Below, piece after piece: positions 34,885 to 42,988 of a stretch of 64,000 bases of DNA; the stretch's first letter is position 1, and the number at the start of each line of letters is the position of its first letter. Below the pieces are notes generated by a model. The model worked only from the letters and a program-made list of their open reading frames with translations, was not told where the DNA came from and did no database searches. The DNA is from JAEMQF01 sp049297615 (GTDB taxonomy: Bacteria; Pseudomonadota; Gammaproteobacteria; Burkholderiales; Burkholderiaceae_C): contig JBAQUQ010000410.1 of NCBI GenBank assembly GCA_049297615.1, positions 26,913-90,912 of the forward strand, in the 5' to 3' direction. A program made the translations under genes and the position numbers.

Positions 34885-35958
34885 ATGACGTTCACGATCA
34901 CTGTTCGGCCCAGCGGCCGCACCTATGGCGCCGAAGCCGACGAAGCCCTGCTCAGCGCTGCGATTCGCCAAGGCATTGGCCTGCCCTATGGCTGCCGCGA
35001 CGGCGCCTGTGGTTCTTGCAAGTGCCGGCTGCTCGACGGCAAGGTGGTGCACCGGGCACACCAGTCCAAGGCCTTGAGCGCGGCGGAAGAAGGTGCAGGC
35101 CTGATCTTGACCTGCTGCGCCGTGCCGCACACCGACATCGTGCTCGAGGCGCGCATGGTGCCGGGTGCCGGCGAATTCCAGGTGCGCAAGATGCCTTGCC
35201 GCGTCATCGGCATCGCCAGGCCCACCGCCGACGTGGCCTTGCTGACCCTGCAGTTGCCCGCCAACGATACGCTGCGCTATCACGCCGGCCAATACGTCGA
35301 ATTCATCCTGCGAGACGGCGCGCGGCGCAGCTACTCGATCGCCAACGCGCCGCACACCCAGGCAACGCAGCCGGCCATTGAACTGCACCTGCGCCACATG
35401 CCAGGCGGCAAATTCACCGACCATGTGTTTCGCGCGCTGAAGGAAAAAGACATCCTGCGCATCGAAGGCCCGTTCGGCAGCTTCTTCCTGCGCGAAGACT
35501 CCGACAAGCCCATCGTGCTGTTGGCCTCCGGAACCGGCTTCGCGCCGATCAAGGCCATCGTCGAACACATGGAATTCAAGCAGCTCCCGCGCGCGACCAC
35601 GCTGTATTGGGGCTGCCGCAGCCGCGCCGACCTCTACCTGCATGATTGGGCTGAGCTCGCGGCACAGCGCTTGCCGAATCTGCGCTACGTCCCGGTGCTG
35701 TCGGAAGCGCGCCAAGAAGACTCTTGGGCTGGCCGCACCGGCTTGGTCCACGAAGCGGTCATGCAGGACTTGCCCGACCTCAGCGGCCACCAGGTCTACG
35801 CCTGCGGCGTGCCGGTGATGGTGGATGCCGCGCAGCGCGACTTCGTTCAGACCTGCCGTCTGCCGGCCGAAGAGTTCTACGCCGATTCGTTCACCTCGGA
35901 AGCCGACAAGCTGGGCGTCACTTCGGCGTCTCCTCCGAAAACCGACACCGATCACTAG
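34885..35958 (+). CDS. Ferredoxin-NAD(P) reductase-type flavoprotein, CDP-6-deoxyglucoseen reductase-like
   Basis: 357 residues, three domains. An N-terminal plant-type [2Fe-2S] ferredoxin has C37-x4-C42-x2-C45 and C77. The FAD-binding domain has RSYSIAN, and the NAD-binding domain has LLASGTGFAPIKAIV and a C-terminal YADSF. It moves electrons from NAD(P)H through FAD and the cluster to a partner oxygenase or dehydratase. This architecture is shared by phenol-hydroxylase reductase and CDP-6-deoxy-3,4-glucoseen reductase (AscD). No partner is adjacent; the Rieske oxygenase at 680 lies 34 kb away and could be one. Confidence 0.85.
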   Translation: MTFTITVRPSGRTYGAEADEALLSAAIRQGIGLPYGCRDGACGSCKCRLLDGKVVHRAHQSKALSAAEEGAGLILTCCAVPHTDIVLEARMVPGAGEFQVRKMPCRVIGIARPTADVALLTLQLPANDTLRYHAGQYVEFILRDGARRSYSIANAPHTQATQPAIELHLRHMPGGKFTDHVFRALKEKDILRIEGPFGSFFLREDSDKPIVLLASGTGFAPIKAIVEHMEFKQLPRATTLYWGCRSRADLYLHDWAELAAQRLPNLRYVPVLSEARQEDSWAGRTGLVHEAVMQDLPDLSGHQVYACGVPVMVDAAQRDFVQTCRLPAEEFYADSFTSEADKLGVTSASPPKTDTDH

Positions 35959-35987
35959 CGATACGGTCACTGCATGGCTTCGTGATC

Positions 35988-37526
35988 TCAGGCAAATCGG
36001 CCTTGCAAGAACCACCCCTGGGCCTGCGCCGACAGCGGCAAGCGGCCTCGATAAATCCACAGCAAGGCACCGTCTGGCGCTTGAGCGATGAAGTAGTCGC
36101 GTTCGGCCAGGCCGGCGTCCCACCAGCCGGTTTCGATGCGCTCGGGGCCGCTGAGCAATTGCAGCGCACGGCCTTCGAACCAGGGGCGCGACTGGCGCTC
36201 GGCCAAGGGCACAGGCTCGGCCAACAGCCACACCGGGCGCGGTGCGCCGTGCCGGCTTGCGCCCGTCTGCACCGCTGCCGCTGCCGCGGGCTTGGCAGCC
36301 TGGGCCGGGCTGCTTCGTTCCGGTCGGTGGTCGTGCACCAGCACCAGGCCTTGCACTTGTTCGTGCCCGAGGCGCGCGCGCAAGCGCTCGACCAGGCGGG
36401 TCAGGCCTTCGGCTTCGCTGCCCGGCGCAGGGAACAGCTCGCTGTTGGGTGGTGCGCGGTGCGTGATCTCGTCGGCACGCAGGCGCAACTCGAGTGTCGG
36501 TGCGCTCAAACGCAGTCGCGCCAGGCGTTCGCGCAGCAACACCAGCAGGTGGGCCGGGTCGCGTGACGGCTCGGCCAGCGCGACCGGGAGCAGGGTCATC
36601 GGTTGCATCGGCATCGGCACCGCCAGCGTGGCCGGTGCAGCGCTGCGCAGACGCGTCTCGTGCAGCATCTCCAGCGTGAAGTGGCGCACCTGGGCATGTT
36701 GCGCGACCAACCAAGCGACCAAACGTGCCAGCAGCACGCTGGCGCCTTGCAACACTTGCTCGGTGGTGTCGGCGCGGGCAAACAGCTCGATGCGGGCGTC
36801 GAAGCGCTGCGGCAAGACGATGGCTTCGCGCGGGTCGGGTTGAACGCCCCGTGCACGGTCGAGTTCACCGAGCAGGGCTTGGCCGAAGCGGCGTGCGACG
36901 CCGGCACGCGGCAGGCGCCGCAGATCGGCCAGCGTGCGCAGCCCCATGCCTTGCAAAGCCTCCCCATGTTTGCGTCCTGGGCCGAGCAGCCACACGGGGG
37001 CGGTGTCGAGCGCCGTGCGCAACGCGGCAAGGTCGGGGCAGTGCAGTTGGGGATGGATGCGCGCCAGCAATGCCGCGCCCTGCGCGGTGGGCGTGCTGAC
37101 GCAGTGGATGCGGTGGCCCAAGCCCGCCAGCGCTTGGTGCAGGCGCAGCAGCAAGGCAGGCAAGCCGCCGAAGTAACGCAGGCTCCGTTGGACTTCGAGC
37201 AAGACGGTCTGCGCTGTCGCGGCACGCTCCTGGGCCGGCTGGATTGAGGCGCTCGGCGTGAACGCCAAGGCAATGTGCGCTACCGTTTCCAGCGCCTGCG
37301 CGTCGCGTCGCGCGTCAGCCTGGCCGAGAATCAGTTGCGGCGCGAGCGCGAGTGCCGTCGCACGCTTCATGCCGGGTTTGACGCCCAGCGCCTGGGCTGC
37401 GGCGTTGGCGTGGGCTATGCGCTGTGTATCGAGCAAGGCCAGGGGCACAGTGTCGGCCGCCCGGCAAAACGTGGCCGCGAACGATTCGAGCGAGAGCAGC
37501 GGCAGATGCAAGGCAATCCAGAGCAC
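35988..37526 (-). CDS. imuB: ImuB, catalytically inactive Y-family polymerase homolog
   Basis: 512 residues. Its N-terminus (VLWIALHLPLLSLESFA) aligns with the palm start of DinB polymerases, but the catalytic Asp of DxD is replaced by hydrophobic residues, as in ImuB. The helix-hairpin-helix region (MGLRTLADLRRLP) and the long C-terminal extension are present. ImuB links the beta clamp to ImuA and the DnaE2 polymerase in SOS mutagenesis. The start is GTG 37526, 38 bases after imuA. No dnaE2 follows; the next gene is convergent. Confidence 0.85.
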   Translation of the reverse strand: MLWIALHLPLLSLESFAATFCRAADTVPLALLDTQRIAHANAAAQALGVKPGMKRATALALAPQLILGQADARRDAQALETVAHIALAFTPSASIQPAQERAATAQTVLLEVQRSLRYFGGLPALLLRLHQALAGLGHRIHCVSTPTAQGAALLARIHPQLHCPDLAALRTALDTAPVWLLGPGRKHGEALQGMGLRTLADLRRLPRAGVARRFGQALLGELDRARGVQPDPREAIVLPQRFDARIELFARADTTEQVLQGASVLLARLVAWLVAQHAQVRHFTLEMLHETRLRSAAPATLAVPMPMQPMTLLPVALAEPSRDPAHLLVLLRERLARLRLSAPTLELRLRADEITHRAPPNSELFPAPGSEAEGLTRLVERLRARLGHEQVQGLVLVHDHRPERSSPAQAAKPAAAAAVQTGASRHGAPRPVWLLAEPVPLAERQSRPWFEGRALQLLSGPERIETGWWDAGLAERDYFIAQAPDGALLWIYRGRLPLSAQAQGWFLQGRFA

Positions 37527-37564
37527 GGAAAGGACTCGATGAGCAAAGGGGTTGAGCCCACGGA

Positions 37565-38482
37565 TCAGGCCAGGTTGACGAAGGTCGCCGCGTGCAAGGC
37601 TTGCGGCTCGCCGCTGCGCGCCCGCGGGTGCGCGCTGCGGCACAACACGGGGGGCAACGCCAGTTGCAGTGCTGCCTCCAGCGGCGGGCCACGGCGCTTG
37701 AGCACACGCAGTGCCAGCACATCGGCCCCGCCCGGCCGCAAGGCCAGGCGCAAGGGGGCAGCGCTGGGGCGCTGCGCAGCGGCCATTTCGCGCAACACGA
37801 AGGCCACCCCGTCGTGCCCATGGGCCGCGAGTTGCAGCCTGCGCAAACACTCGGGGCGCAGGCGTGGCGGCAACCAGGCCAACACGGCCCCCACCTGCCC
37901 GCTTTTGAGAGCTTGCTCCAGGGCCCACAAGCGCGCAGCAATGCGCGCTGCGTCCGTCTCTCGCGCAGCGATGCGCGCTACGTCAGTCTCCCGCGCAGCG
38001 ATGCGCGCAGCCTCAGTCTCCCGCGCAGCGATGCGCGCTGCGTCGGTCCGGACAGGCTCGGCTTGCGTGACGACGATCAGCAATTGCTCCACGTCCAGGC
38101 CGAGCTGCGCCAAGGCCCAGCCGGAAAGCGCCGTGGGTGGGTCGAACAGCATCACCGGCTGGCCGCTTCGTTGAGTGGCGCGCAGGCAATGGCTCAGCAA
38201 GCGAATTTCGCCCACCCCGGGGTGCGGCAGCAGCAATTCGGTGAGCGAGCGGCGCGGCCAGCCGCCGCCGGGCAGTTGCACATCGAGCAGTGCAAATCCG
38301 CTGGGCAAGCCGCGCTCGGCGTGGCACCCGAACTGGTGGCCTCGCCACAGATCGGGGTGCAAGGTTTCGGGAGCCGACACTGCGCCTGGCGCACCCGGCA
38401 CGCGACGGATCGCACAGCCAAGGGAGCTGCCCCGTTCAGGGGAAGAGGGCCCCCAAGCGGGAGCGGCGGATAGAGCGTCCAT
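37565..38482 (-). CDS. imuA: ImuA, SOS mutagenesis protein (RecA/SulA-like)
   Basis: 305 residues. The core opening ETLHPDLWRGHQF, GFALLDVQLPGGGWPRRSLTEL and LLSHCLRATQ match ImuA of the imuA-imuB-dnaE2 translesion cassette. An internal array of four 10-residue units (DAARIAARET-type) is unusual and sits at the end of the core. ATG 38482 lies eight bases from a consensus LexA box, which overlaps the promoter; no Shine-Dalgarno fits, so the mRNA would be nearly leaderless. A GTG near 38378, just before the conserved block, is an alternative start. Confidence 0.82.
   Translation of the reverse strand: MDALSAAPAWGPSSPERGSSLGCAIRRVPGAPGAVSAPETLHPDLWRGHQFGCHAERGLPSGFALLDVQLPGGGWPRRSLTELLLPHPGVGEIRLLSHCLRATQRSGQPVMLFDPPTALSGWALAQLGLDVEQLLIVVTQAEPVRTDAARIAARETEAARIAARETDVARIAARETDAARIAARLWALEQALKSGQVGAVLAWLPPRLRPECLRRLQLAAHGHDGVAFVLREMAAAQRPSAAPLRLALRPGGADVLALRVLKRRGPPLEAALQLALPPVLCRSAHPRARSGEPQALHAATFVNLA
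37931..38050 (-). repeat. Four tandem 30-bp repeats inside imuA
   Basis: Units at 37931-37960, 37961-37990, 37991-38020 and 38021-38050, each with the core CGCGCAGCGATGCGCGC. They encode AARIAARETD-like decapeptides, so copy changes keep the frame. Confidence 0.9.
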
Positions 38483-38489
38483 TTGACAA

Positions 38490-38505
38490 CTGTATATTTA
38501 TACAG
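38490..38505 (-). promoter_or_regulatory. LexA (SOS) box of imuA
   Basis: CTGTATATTTATACAG fits CTGT-N8-ACAG exactly, with an A/T core as in strong E. coli SOS boxes. It overlaps the -10 region (TATAAA/TATACA on the minus strand) and ends eight bases before the imuA ATG, so LexA would block transcription. The divergent acetyltransferase starts 52 bases away on the other side and may share control. Confidence 0.85.
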
Positions 38506-38556
38506 TCCTCAACGCAACCCCATACTTCACGAAACCTGTTCGCACCGCTGCTGCCG

Positions 38557-39099
38557 ATGCACACCGACCCACGGGCCCTGCCCGACACCCCTGCGCCGCC
38601 CTATCGCTTGCGCGCCCACCGCAGCGGCGACATCGGCTGGGTCATCTCGCGCCACGGCGCGCTATACGCCAGTGAATACGGCTGGGACATGCGATTCGAA
38701 GCTCTTGTCGCACGCATCGCCGCCGACTTCATCGACCAATTCGACGCCTCGCGCGAGGCTTGCTGGATCGCCGAGCACGACGGCGCGAGCGTGGGTTGCG
38801 CCTTCCTCGTGCAAGCGCGCGACGAACAGAACCAGACTATCGAAGCCTGCGCGCAACTGCGCCTGTTGCTGGTCGAGCCCAGGGCGCGCGGCCTGGGGAT
38901 CGGCGCCGGACTGGTCGCGCAGTGCGAACGCTTTGCGCGGCAGCGCGACTACCGGCGCATCGTCCTGTGGACCCAAAGCGTGCTGCTCGCTGCGCGCGCC
39001 ATCTACCAGCGCGCCGGCTACCGAATGCTCGAGGTCGACGCGCACCGCAGCTTCGGATACGACCTGGTGGGCGAGACGTGGCAACTCGATCTGACCTGA
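38557..39099 (+). CDS. GNAT-family N-acetyltransferase
   Basis: 180 residues. The acetyl-CoA-binding motif A is seen as LLVEPRARGLGIGAGLVAQC (R/Q-x2-G-x-G/A), followed by IYQRAGYRMLE. The N-terminal part (HRSGDIGWVISRHGALYASEYGWD) resembles the GNAT domain found in MarR-GNAT fusion proteins, but no MarR domain precedes it here. The substrate is unknown. ATG 38557 was chosen as the first ATG with this layout. It shares the LexA-box region with imuA. Confidence 0.82.
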   Translation: MHTDPRALPDTPAPPYRLRAHRSGDIGWVISRHGALYASEYGWDMRFEALVARIAADFIDQFDASREACWIAEHDGASVGCAFLVQARDEQNQTIEACAQLRLLLVEPRARGLGIGAGLVAQCERFARQRDYRRIVLWTQSVLLAARAIYQRAGYRMLEVDAHRSFGYDLVGETWQLDLT

Positions 39100-39173
39100 C
39101 CACAGCGTGATACCGCGCTTCGCATGAGCCCCATGAAGTCCACTGCACGCGCGAGCGCCAAAGCTTTGACCTC

Positions 39174-39761
39174 CTACTGAAGATCGCCCGCCAGGCTCGC
39201 CAGCGTTTCAGCGGCGATCGTCAAGTGCGCGGGATAGTTGGAGTGGTCGCAACCGAGCTTGACGGCTGCACCCGCCCGAAGCGCTTCACGCATACCCTTG
39301 GAGAATTCGAAACGCAGGAAATGCACGGCCGAAGTCTTCTCGTCGTTCTCGCGGTCCAGGTCTTCGTCGGCGATCGCGTAGACCCGGCCATGGCCCTCGA
39401 CCTCGACGAACATTCGGTCTTCGACCCCGATCAACCGAGCCAACTCGCGCTTGCGCTCGGCGCTGTCGGGGTACTCGATCAGCATCGTCGCTTTCCAGTT
39501 GGCGCCACTCGGGACCAAGGCGGCGTAGGCGTCGATTTCGCCTTGGATGCCCGGTTCGTCGAAGATCTTCTCGATGTGAAGCATCTCCTGGATCTGCCGG
39601 CGGATGGTGCGTTCGTCTTCGAACTGAACACTCACGTGTTCGCCCAGATGCACGGTGCGCAGTTTGCGATGCGCAATCGATTGCGCAAGCGTTGTCTTGC
39701 GGATCTTGCTGTAGGCCTCGAGGTTCATGAGGCTCTCGGGGGTGATGAGCATCGTTGTCAC
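39174..39761 (-). CDS. DUF3501 family protein
   Basis: 195 residues, soluble, no signal peptide. I recognise the DUF3501 family: LITPESLMNLEAYSKIRK, HLGEHVSVQFEDERTIRRQIQEML, and the C-terminal VKLGCDHSNYPAH. The function is unknown. Its GTG start (39761) overlaps the stop of the upstream iron-sulfur protein gene (GTGA), so the two are translationally coupled. With rubrerythrin it forms a three-gene set that recurs in proteobacteria, which hints at redox or peroxide defence. Confidence 0.8.
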   Translation of the reverse strand: MTTMLITPESLMNLEAYSKIRKTTLAQSIAHRKLRTVHLGEHVSVQFEDERTIRRQIQEMLHIEKIFDEPGIQGEIDAYAALVPSGANWKATMLIEYPDSAERKRELARLIGVEDRMFVEVEGHGRVYAIADEDLDRENDEKTSAVHFLRFEFSKGMREALRAGAAVKLGCDHSNYPAHLTIAAETLASLAGDLQ

Positions 39762-41110
39762 TCCAATCCGTAGGCGATTCGAAGCAAGCTCAGCGGGTGT
39801 TCGAGCCGGGCGGCGGGCGATCCTTGGTCGTGCAGGCCCTGTGCAATGTGGTGCCCGGCCAGCGCGCAGTCGGAGCTGATGTAGTCGGGCTCACTCTGGG
39901 CCATCACCTTGAAGACGGGTTTGCCGATCTTCATGGCGGACTCGTGAGAGGCCTTCTTCACGCCATAGGTGCCGGCGTGGCCCGAGCAGCGTTCCACTGT
40001 ATTGAGCTGCACCGTCACCGACTTGCCGATCAGTTCGAACAACTCCTGCGTCTTCTTGCCGATGTTCTGCACCCGGCCGTGGCAGGGCACGTGATAGCTG
40101 ACTTTGCCCAGCGGTTGCTTGAAGTCGGTCTTCAACAAGCCGTCCTTGTGGCGTGCGACGAAGTATTCGAAGGGGTCGAACATCGCCTCCTTCACCAGGC
40201 GAACCTGCGGGTCCTCGGGAAACATCAGCGGCAGCTCCTGCTTGAACATCAAGGTGCAGGACGGAATCGCCGAGACGATGGCATACCCTTCGCGCGCGAG
40301 CTTCGCGAGCACCGGAATATTGGCTTGCTTGTGGCGCGCCACGCCCTCGAGGTCACCCAACTCGAGCTTGGGCATGCCGCAGCAACTTTCTTTTTCGACG
40401 ATCACGTAGGGAATCTGGTTGTGCTCGAGTGTCTTGAGCAAGTCGTGGCCGATGCCGGGTTCGTTGTAGTTGACATAGCAGGTGGCGAAGACGGCGACCT
40501 TGCCCGGGCTGCGCTGGCCGTCCCTGACCGTTGCCGCCGACCCCGTTTTCGCCGCACCCCAGCGAAATCGCTGGGTGGCCAGCTCGGGCATCCACGCGTC
40601 GCGGTGCACGTCGAGCACTCTTTCCATCAGCTTGCGAGCCGGCCTGGATTTATTGATGGCATTGACTGCCTGCACGACGACAGGAATTCCGGCGAACTGG
40701 CCGTGCACGTCGGTGCAGGCGAGGAACTTCTCGCTTGCCGCCACCTTGCCTGACTTGAACTTGATCGCCTTGGCGCGCAGCATCAGGTGCGGAAAATCCA
40801 GGTTCCACGGGTGCGGCGGCACATAGGGACACTTGGTCATGTAGCACAGGTCGCACAGATAACATTGGTCGACGACGCTGCCGTAAGCATGTTTGTCCAC
40901 ACCGTGCACTTCGCCGTCCTGCGTGGCGTCGACCAGGTCGAACAGGGTCGGAAACGCGCGACACAGACTCACGCAACGCCGGCAGCCATGGCAGATGTCG
41001 AACACGCGCTCCATTTCCGCAAGCGCCGCGCCCTCGTCGTAGAAGGCGGGGTTGCGCCAGTCGATGGGGTGGCGCGTCGGGGCCTCCAGGTTGCCTTCTC
41101 GACTGCTCAT
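39758..41110 (-). CDS. Heterodisulfide reductase-like iron-sulfur (CCG domain) protein
   Basis: 450 residues. Two N-terminal [4Fe-4S] motifs: C40-x2-C43-x2-C46-x3-C50 (CHGCRRCVSLC) and C83-x2-C86-x2-C89 followed by C94. The C-terminal half has CCG-type features (ESCCGMPKLELGD; HVPCHGR; RCSGHAGTYG), as in HdrB and GlpC/GlcF. It has no flavin or membrane domain. It probably passes electrons between an unknown donor and the neighbouring rubrerythrin. ATG 41110 gives MSSREGN. The gene lies between rubrerythrin (126 bases upstream) and DUF3501 (overlapping). Confidence 0.85.
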   Translation of the reverse strand: MSSREGNLEAPTRHPIDWRNPAFYDEGAALAEMERVFDICHGCRRCVSLCRAFPTLFDLVDATQDGEVHGVDKHAYGSVVDQCYLCDLCYMTKCPYVPPHPWNLDFPHLMLRAKAIKFKSGKVAASEKFLACTDVHGQFAGIPVVVQAVNAINKSRPARKLMERVLDVHRDAWMPELATQRFRWGAAKTGSAATVRDGQRSPGKVAVFATCYVNYNEPGIGHDLLKTLEHNQIPYVIVEKESCCGMPKLELGDLEGVARHKQANIPVLAKLAREGYAIVSAIPSCTLMFKQELPLMFPEDPQVRLVKEAMFDPFEYFVARHKDGLLKTDFKQPLGKVSYHVPCHGRVQNIGKKTQELFELIGKSVTVQLNTVERCSGHAGTYGVKKASHESAMKIGKPVFKVMAQSEPDYISSDCALAGHHIAQGLHDQGSPAARLEHPLSLLRIAYGLE

Positions 41111-41236
41111 GGTGTTCCTGATTTCCTCGGGCGATCCTCGATCGGCTCGATCGATCCTATGGTCATGCGCTGCGACGGGGTCTTGCAAAGAACAAGGGGC
41201 ATGAAGCCCCTTGTCGAAGAGCGTTGCGCCAGGCCT

Positions 41237-41656
41237 TCAGTCGACCAGCGCGTCGAGTGCCTTTTGATAACGGTTGGCGTGCGAGCGCTCGGCCTTGGCC
41301 AAGGTCTCGAACCAATCGGCGATTTCGTCGAATCCTTCGCTTCGCGCCTGTTTGGCCATGCCGGGGTACATGTCGGTGTACTCGTGGGTTTCACCGGCCA
41401 CGGCGGCCTTCAAGTTCAGGCGGCTCGAACCGATCGGCAGCCCGGTGGCGGGGTCGCCGACGGCTTCGAGGAACTCCAGATGTCCGTGTGCGTGGCCGGT
41501 TTCACCTTCGGCGGTGGAGCGAAACAGCGCCGCCACGTCGTTCTGGCCTTCGATGTCGGCCTTGACTGCGAAATACAGATAGCGCCGATTGGCCTGGGAT
41601 TCGCCTGCGAAGGCGTCCTTCAGGTTCTGCTCGGTTTTTGACCCTTTCAAGCCCAT
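41237..41656 (-). CDS. Rubrerythrin (diiron domain only)
   Basis: 139 residues, four-helix ferritin-like diiron protein: AGESQANRRYLYFA (E19), AEGETGHAHGH, AGETHEYTDMYPGMA and KAERSHANRY. The C-terminal rubredoxin domain of classical rubrerythrin is absent, so electrons must come from a separate protein, plausibly the Fe-S protein encoded next. Rubrerythrins reduce hydrogen peroxide in the cytoplasm. ATG 41656 has AGGAG six bases upstream. Confidence 0.9.
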   Translation of the reverse strand: MGLKGSKTEQNLKDAFAGESQANRRYLYFAVKADIEGQNDVAALFRSTAEGETGHAHGHLEFLEAVGDPATGLPIGSSRLNLKAAVAGETHEYTDMYPGMAKQARSEGFDEIADWFETLAKAERSHANRYQKALDALVD

Positions 41657-41842
41657 GTTCATCTCCTGTCGTTGAAACACTCGGAAAGCGGCTGCACAGG
41701 CGCGGCGACAGCCGCGATGCAGACCCCCGCTACCTTACTGTACCGGGCAGTGTGGCGCCAATTCAATCGAACAATTCGCGCCATCGGCAAAAGCAATGAG
41801 TAAGCCCAAGGCGCGCCAGCCCCGCCAGTAGATACCGGCTTG

Positions 41843-42709
41843 CTAGCCTTCGGCCGGGCGCGAAAGGCCCAGCAACTGCAGGGCCAAGTGATGCAGACGC
41901 CCGTTGGAATCGGCGAAGTCGTGGAGCACGTTCAAGTGATTCGTGGCCGCGATGCGCTCACACACCGGCACCGACTGCGTACCCCATGCGCTTTGAATCA
42001 ATTCATTCTGGCGCAGAAACTCTTCACTTTCTTCAGCGCCCACCACAGCGTGCAAGACACCCTTTGGCCTGGGGAAAAACGCCGGGCTGAGGCGCCGCGC
42101 CGATTCGCGGGTCAGGCGCAGGTCGTTCATCACAAAGGGCGTGTGGCGCAATGGCTCGAGGTCGAACAGGCCTGAGATCGACATGGCGCAGCGCACCAAG
42201 TCGGCAGGCAGATCGCTCGCCACCTCGTGCCACAAACAACTCAGCATCATTGTCGCCAGGTGCCCGCCCGCCGAATGCCCGGCAACAACGATTCTGTTCC
42301 TGTCGGCGCCGTAAGTCGCCGCGTTGCGGTAGGTCCATTCCAGCGCGCGCACCATTTGCAGCGCTATCGCTTCGATCGTCACCGCGGGACACAAGGCATA
42401 GTTGGGAAGCACGACCATGGCGCCGTCCTGCACGAAGGACGGCGCAACGAAGGAGACATCGCACTTGTCCAGCGAGCGCCAGTAGCCGCCGTGGATGAAC
42501 ACCAGGACGGGCGAGTTCTCGAGCCGGGGCGCAAAGACGTCGAGCGTCTCATTGGGCCCGTTCGCGTAGCGCAGATCGATCTGGCATAACGACTCCCGAC
42601 GCGTCAATTCGGACGCGCGCGCCCAACGCTCGAAGATTTGCGGGTGTTCGGGAATTCGGGCGCGGTTGTTGTACTGCGCATCGAGCCAATCGGAATCGAG
42701 TGAAGTCAT
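41843..42709 (-). CDS. Alpha/beta hydrolase, kynurenine formamidase/esterase-like
   Basis: 288 residues. Oxyanion motif VFIHGGYWRS and nucleophile elbow AGHSAGGHLA place it in the hormone-sensitive-lipase-like branch that includes KynB-type arylformamidases and carboxylesterases. The His near the C-terminus (TNHLNVLHDFAD) completes the likely triad. No kyn or tryptophan genes are near, so the substrate is open. ATG 42709 follows a GAGG. There is no signal peptide. Confidence 0.8.
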   Translation of the reverse strand: MTSLDSDWLDAQYNNRARIPEHPQIFERWARASELTRRESLCQIDLRYANGPNETLDVFAPRLENSPVLVFIHGGYWRSLDKCDVSFVAPSFVQDGAMVVLPNYALCPAVTIEAIALQMVRALEWTYRNAATYGADRNRIVVAGHSAGGHLATMMLSCLWHEVASDLPADLVRCAMSISGLFDLEPLRHTPFVMNDLRLTRESARRLSPAFFPRPKGVLHAVVGAEESEEFLRQNELIQSAWGTQSVPVCERIAATNHLNVLHDFADSNGRLHHLALQLLGLSRPAEG

Positions 42710-42839
42710 TGGAATTGCCTCGTGAAGCTGCGAGTGTGGTTGTCTGTTCGCTCGATTGTCAATCCTGGGCCAAACCTCTCGATACGCCCTCACGGTCGTC
42801 ATATTGCCGGGCCGATTTTGTTAGACTCGCCTCTCGCGT

Positions 42840-42915
<76 letters not shown>

Positions 42916-42924
42916 CCCGCAATA

Positions 42925-42956
42925 AGGGCCTGCCGGCGAGCAGGCCCTGAACTTTT
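42925..42956 (+). terminator. Intrinsic terminator after tRNA-Ala
   Basis: A 9-bp perfect stem AGGGCCTGC / GCAGGCCCT with loop CGGCGA, then GAACTTTT. It can also serve the convergent ABC transporter operon that ends at 42989. Confidence 0.75.
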
Positions 42957-42988
42957 CGTCGCCCCGGGAGCCTCGCGACAGCGTCGAT

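Noticed and set aside
680..35958. Linking the Rieske oxygenase to the ferredoxin reductase as one oxygenase system
   Set aside because: They are 34 kb apart on the map with no shared regulation visible. A pairing is possible but not supported enough to claim.
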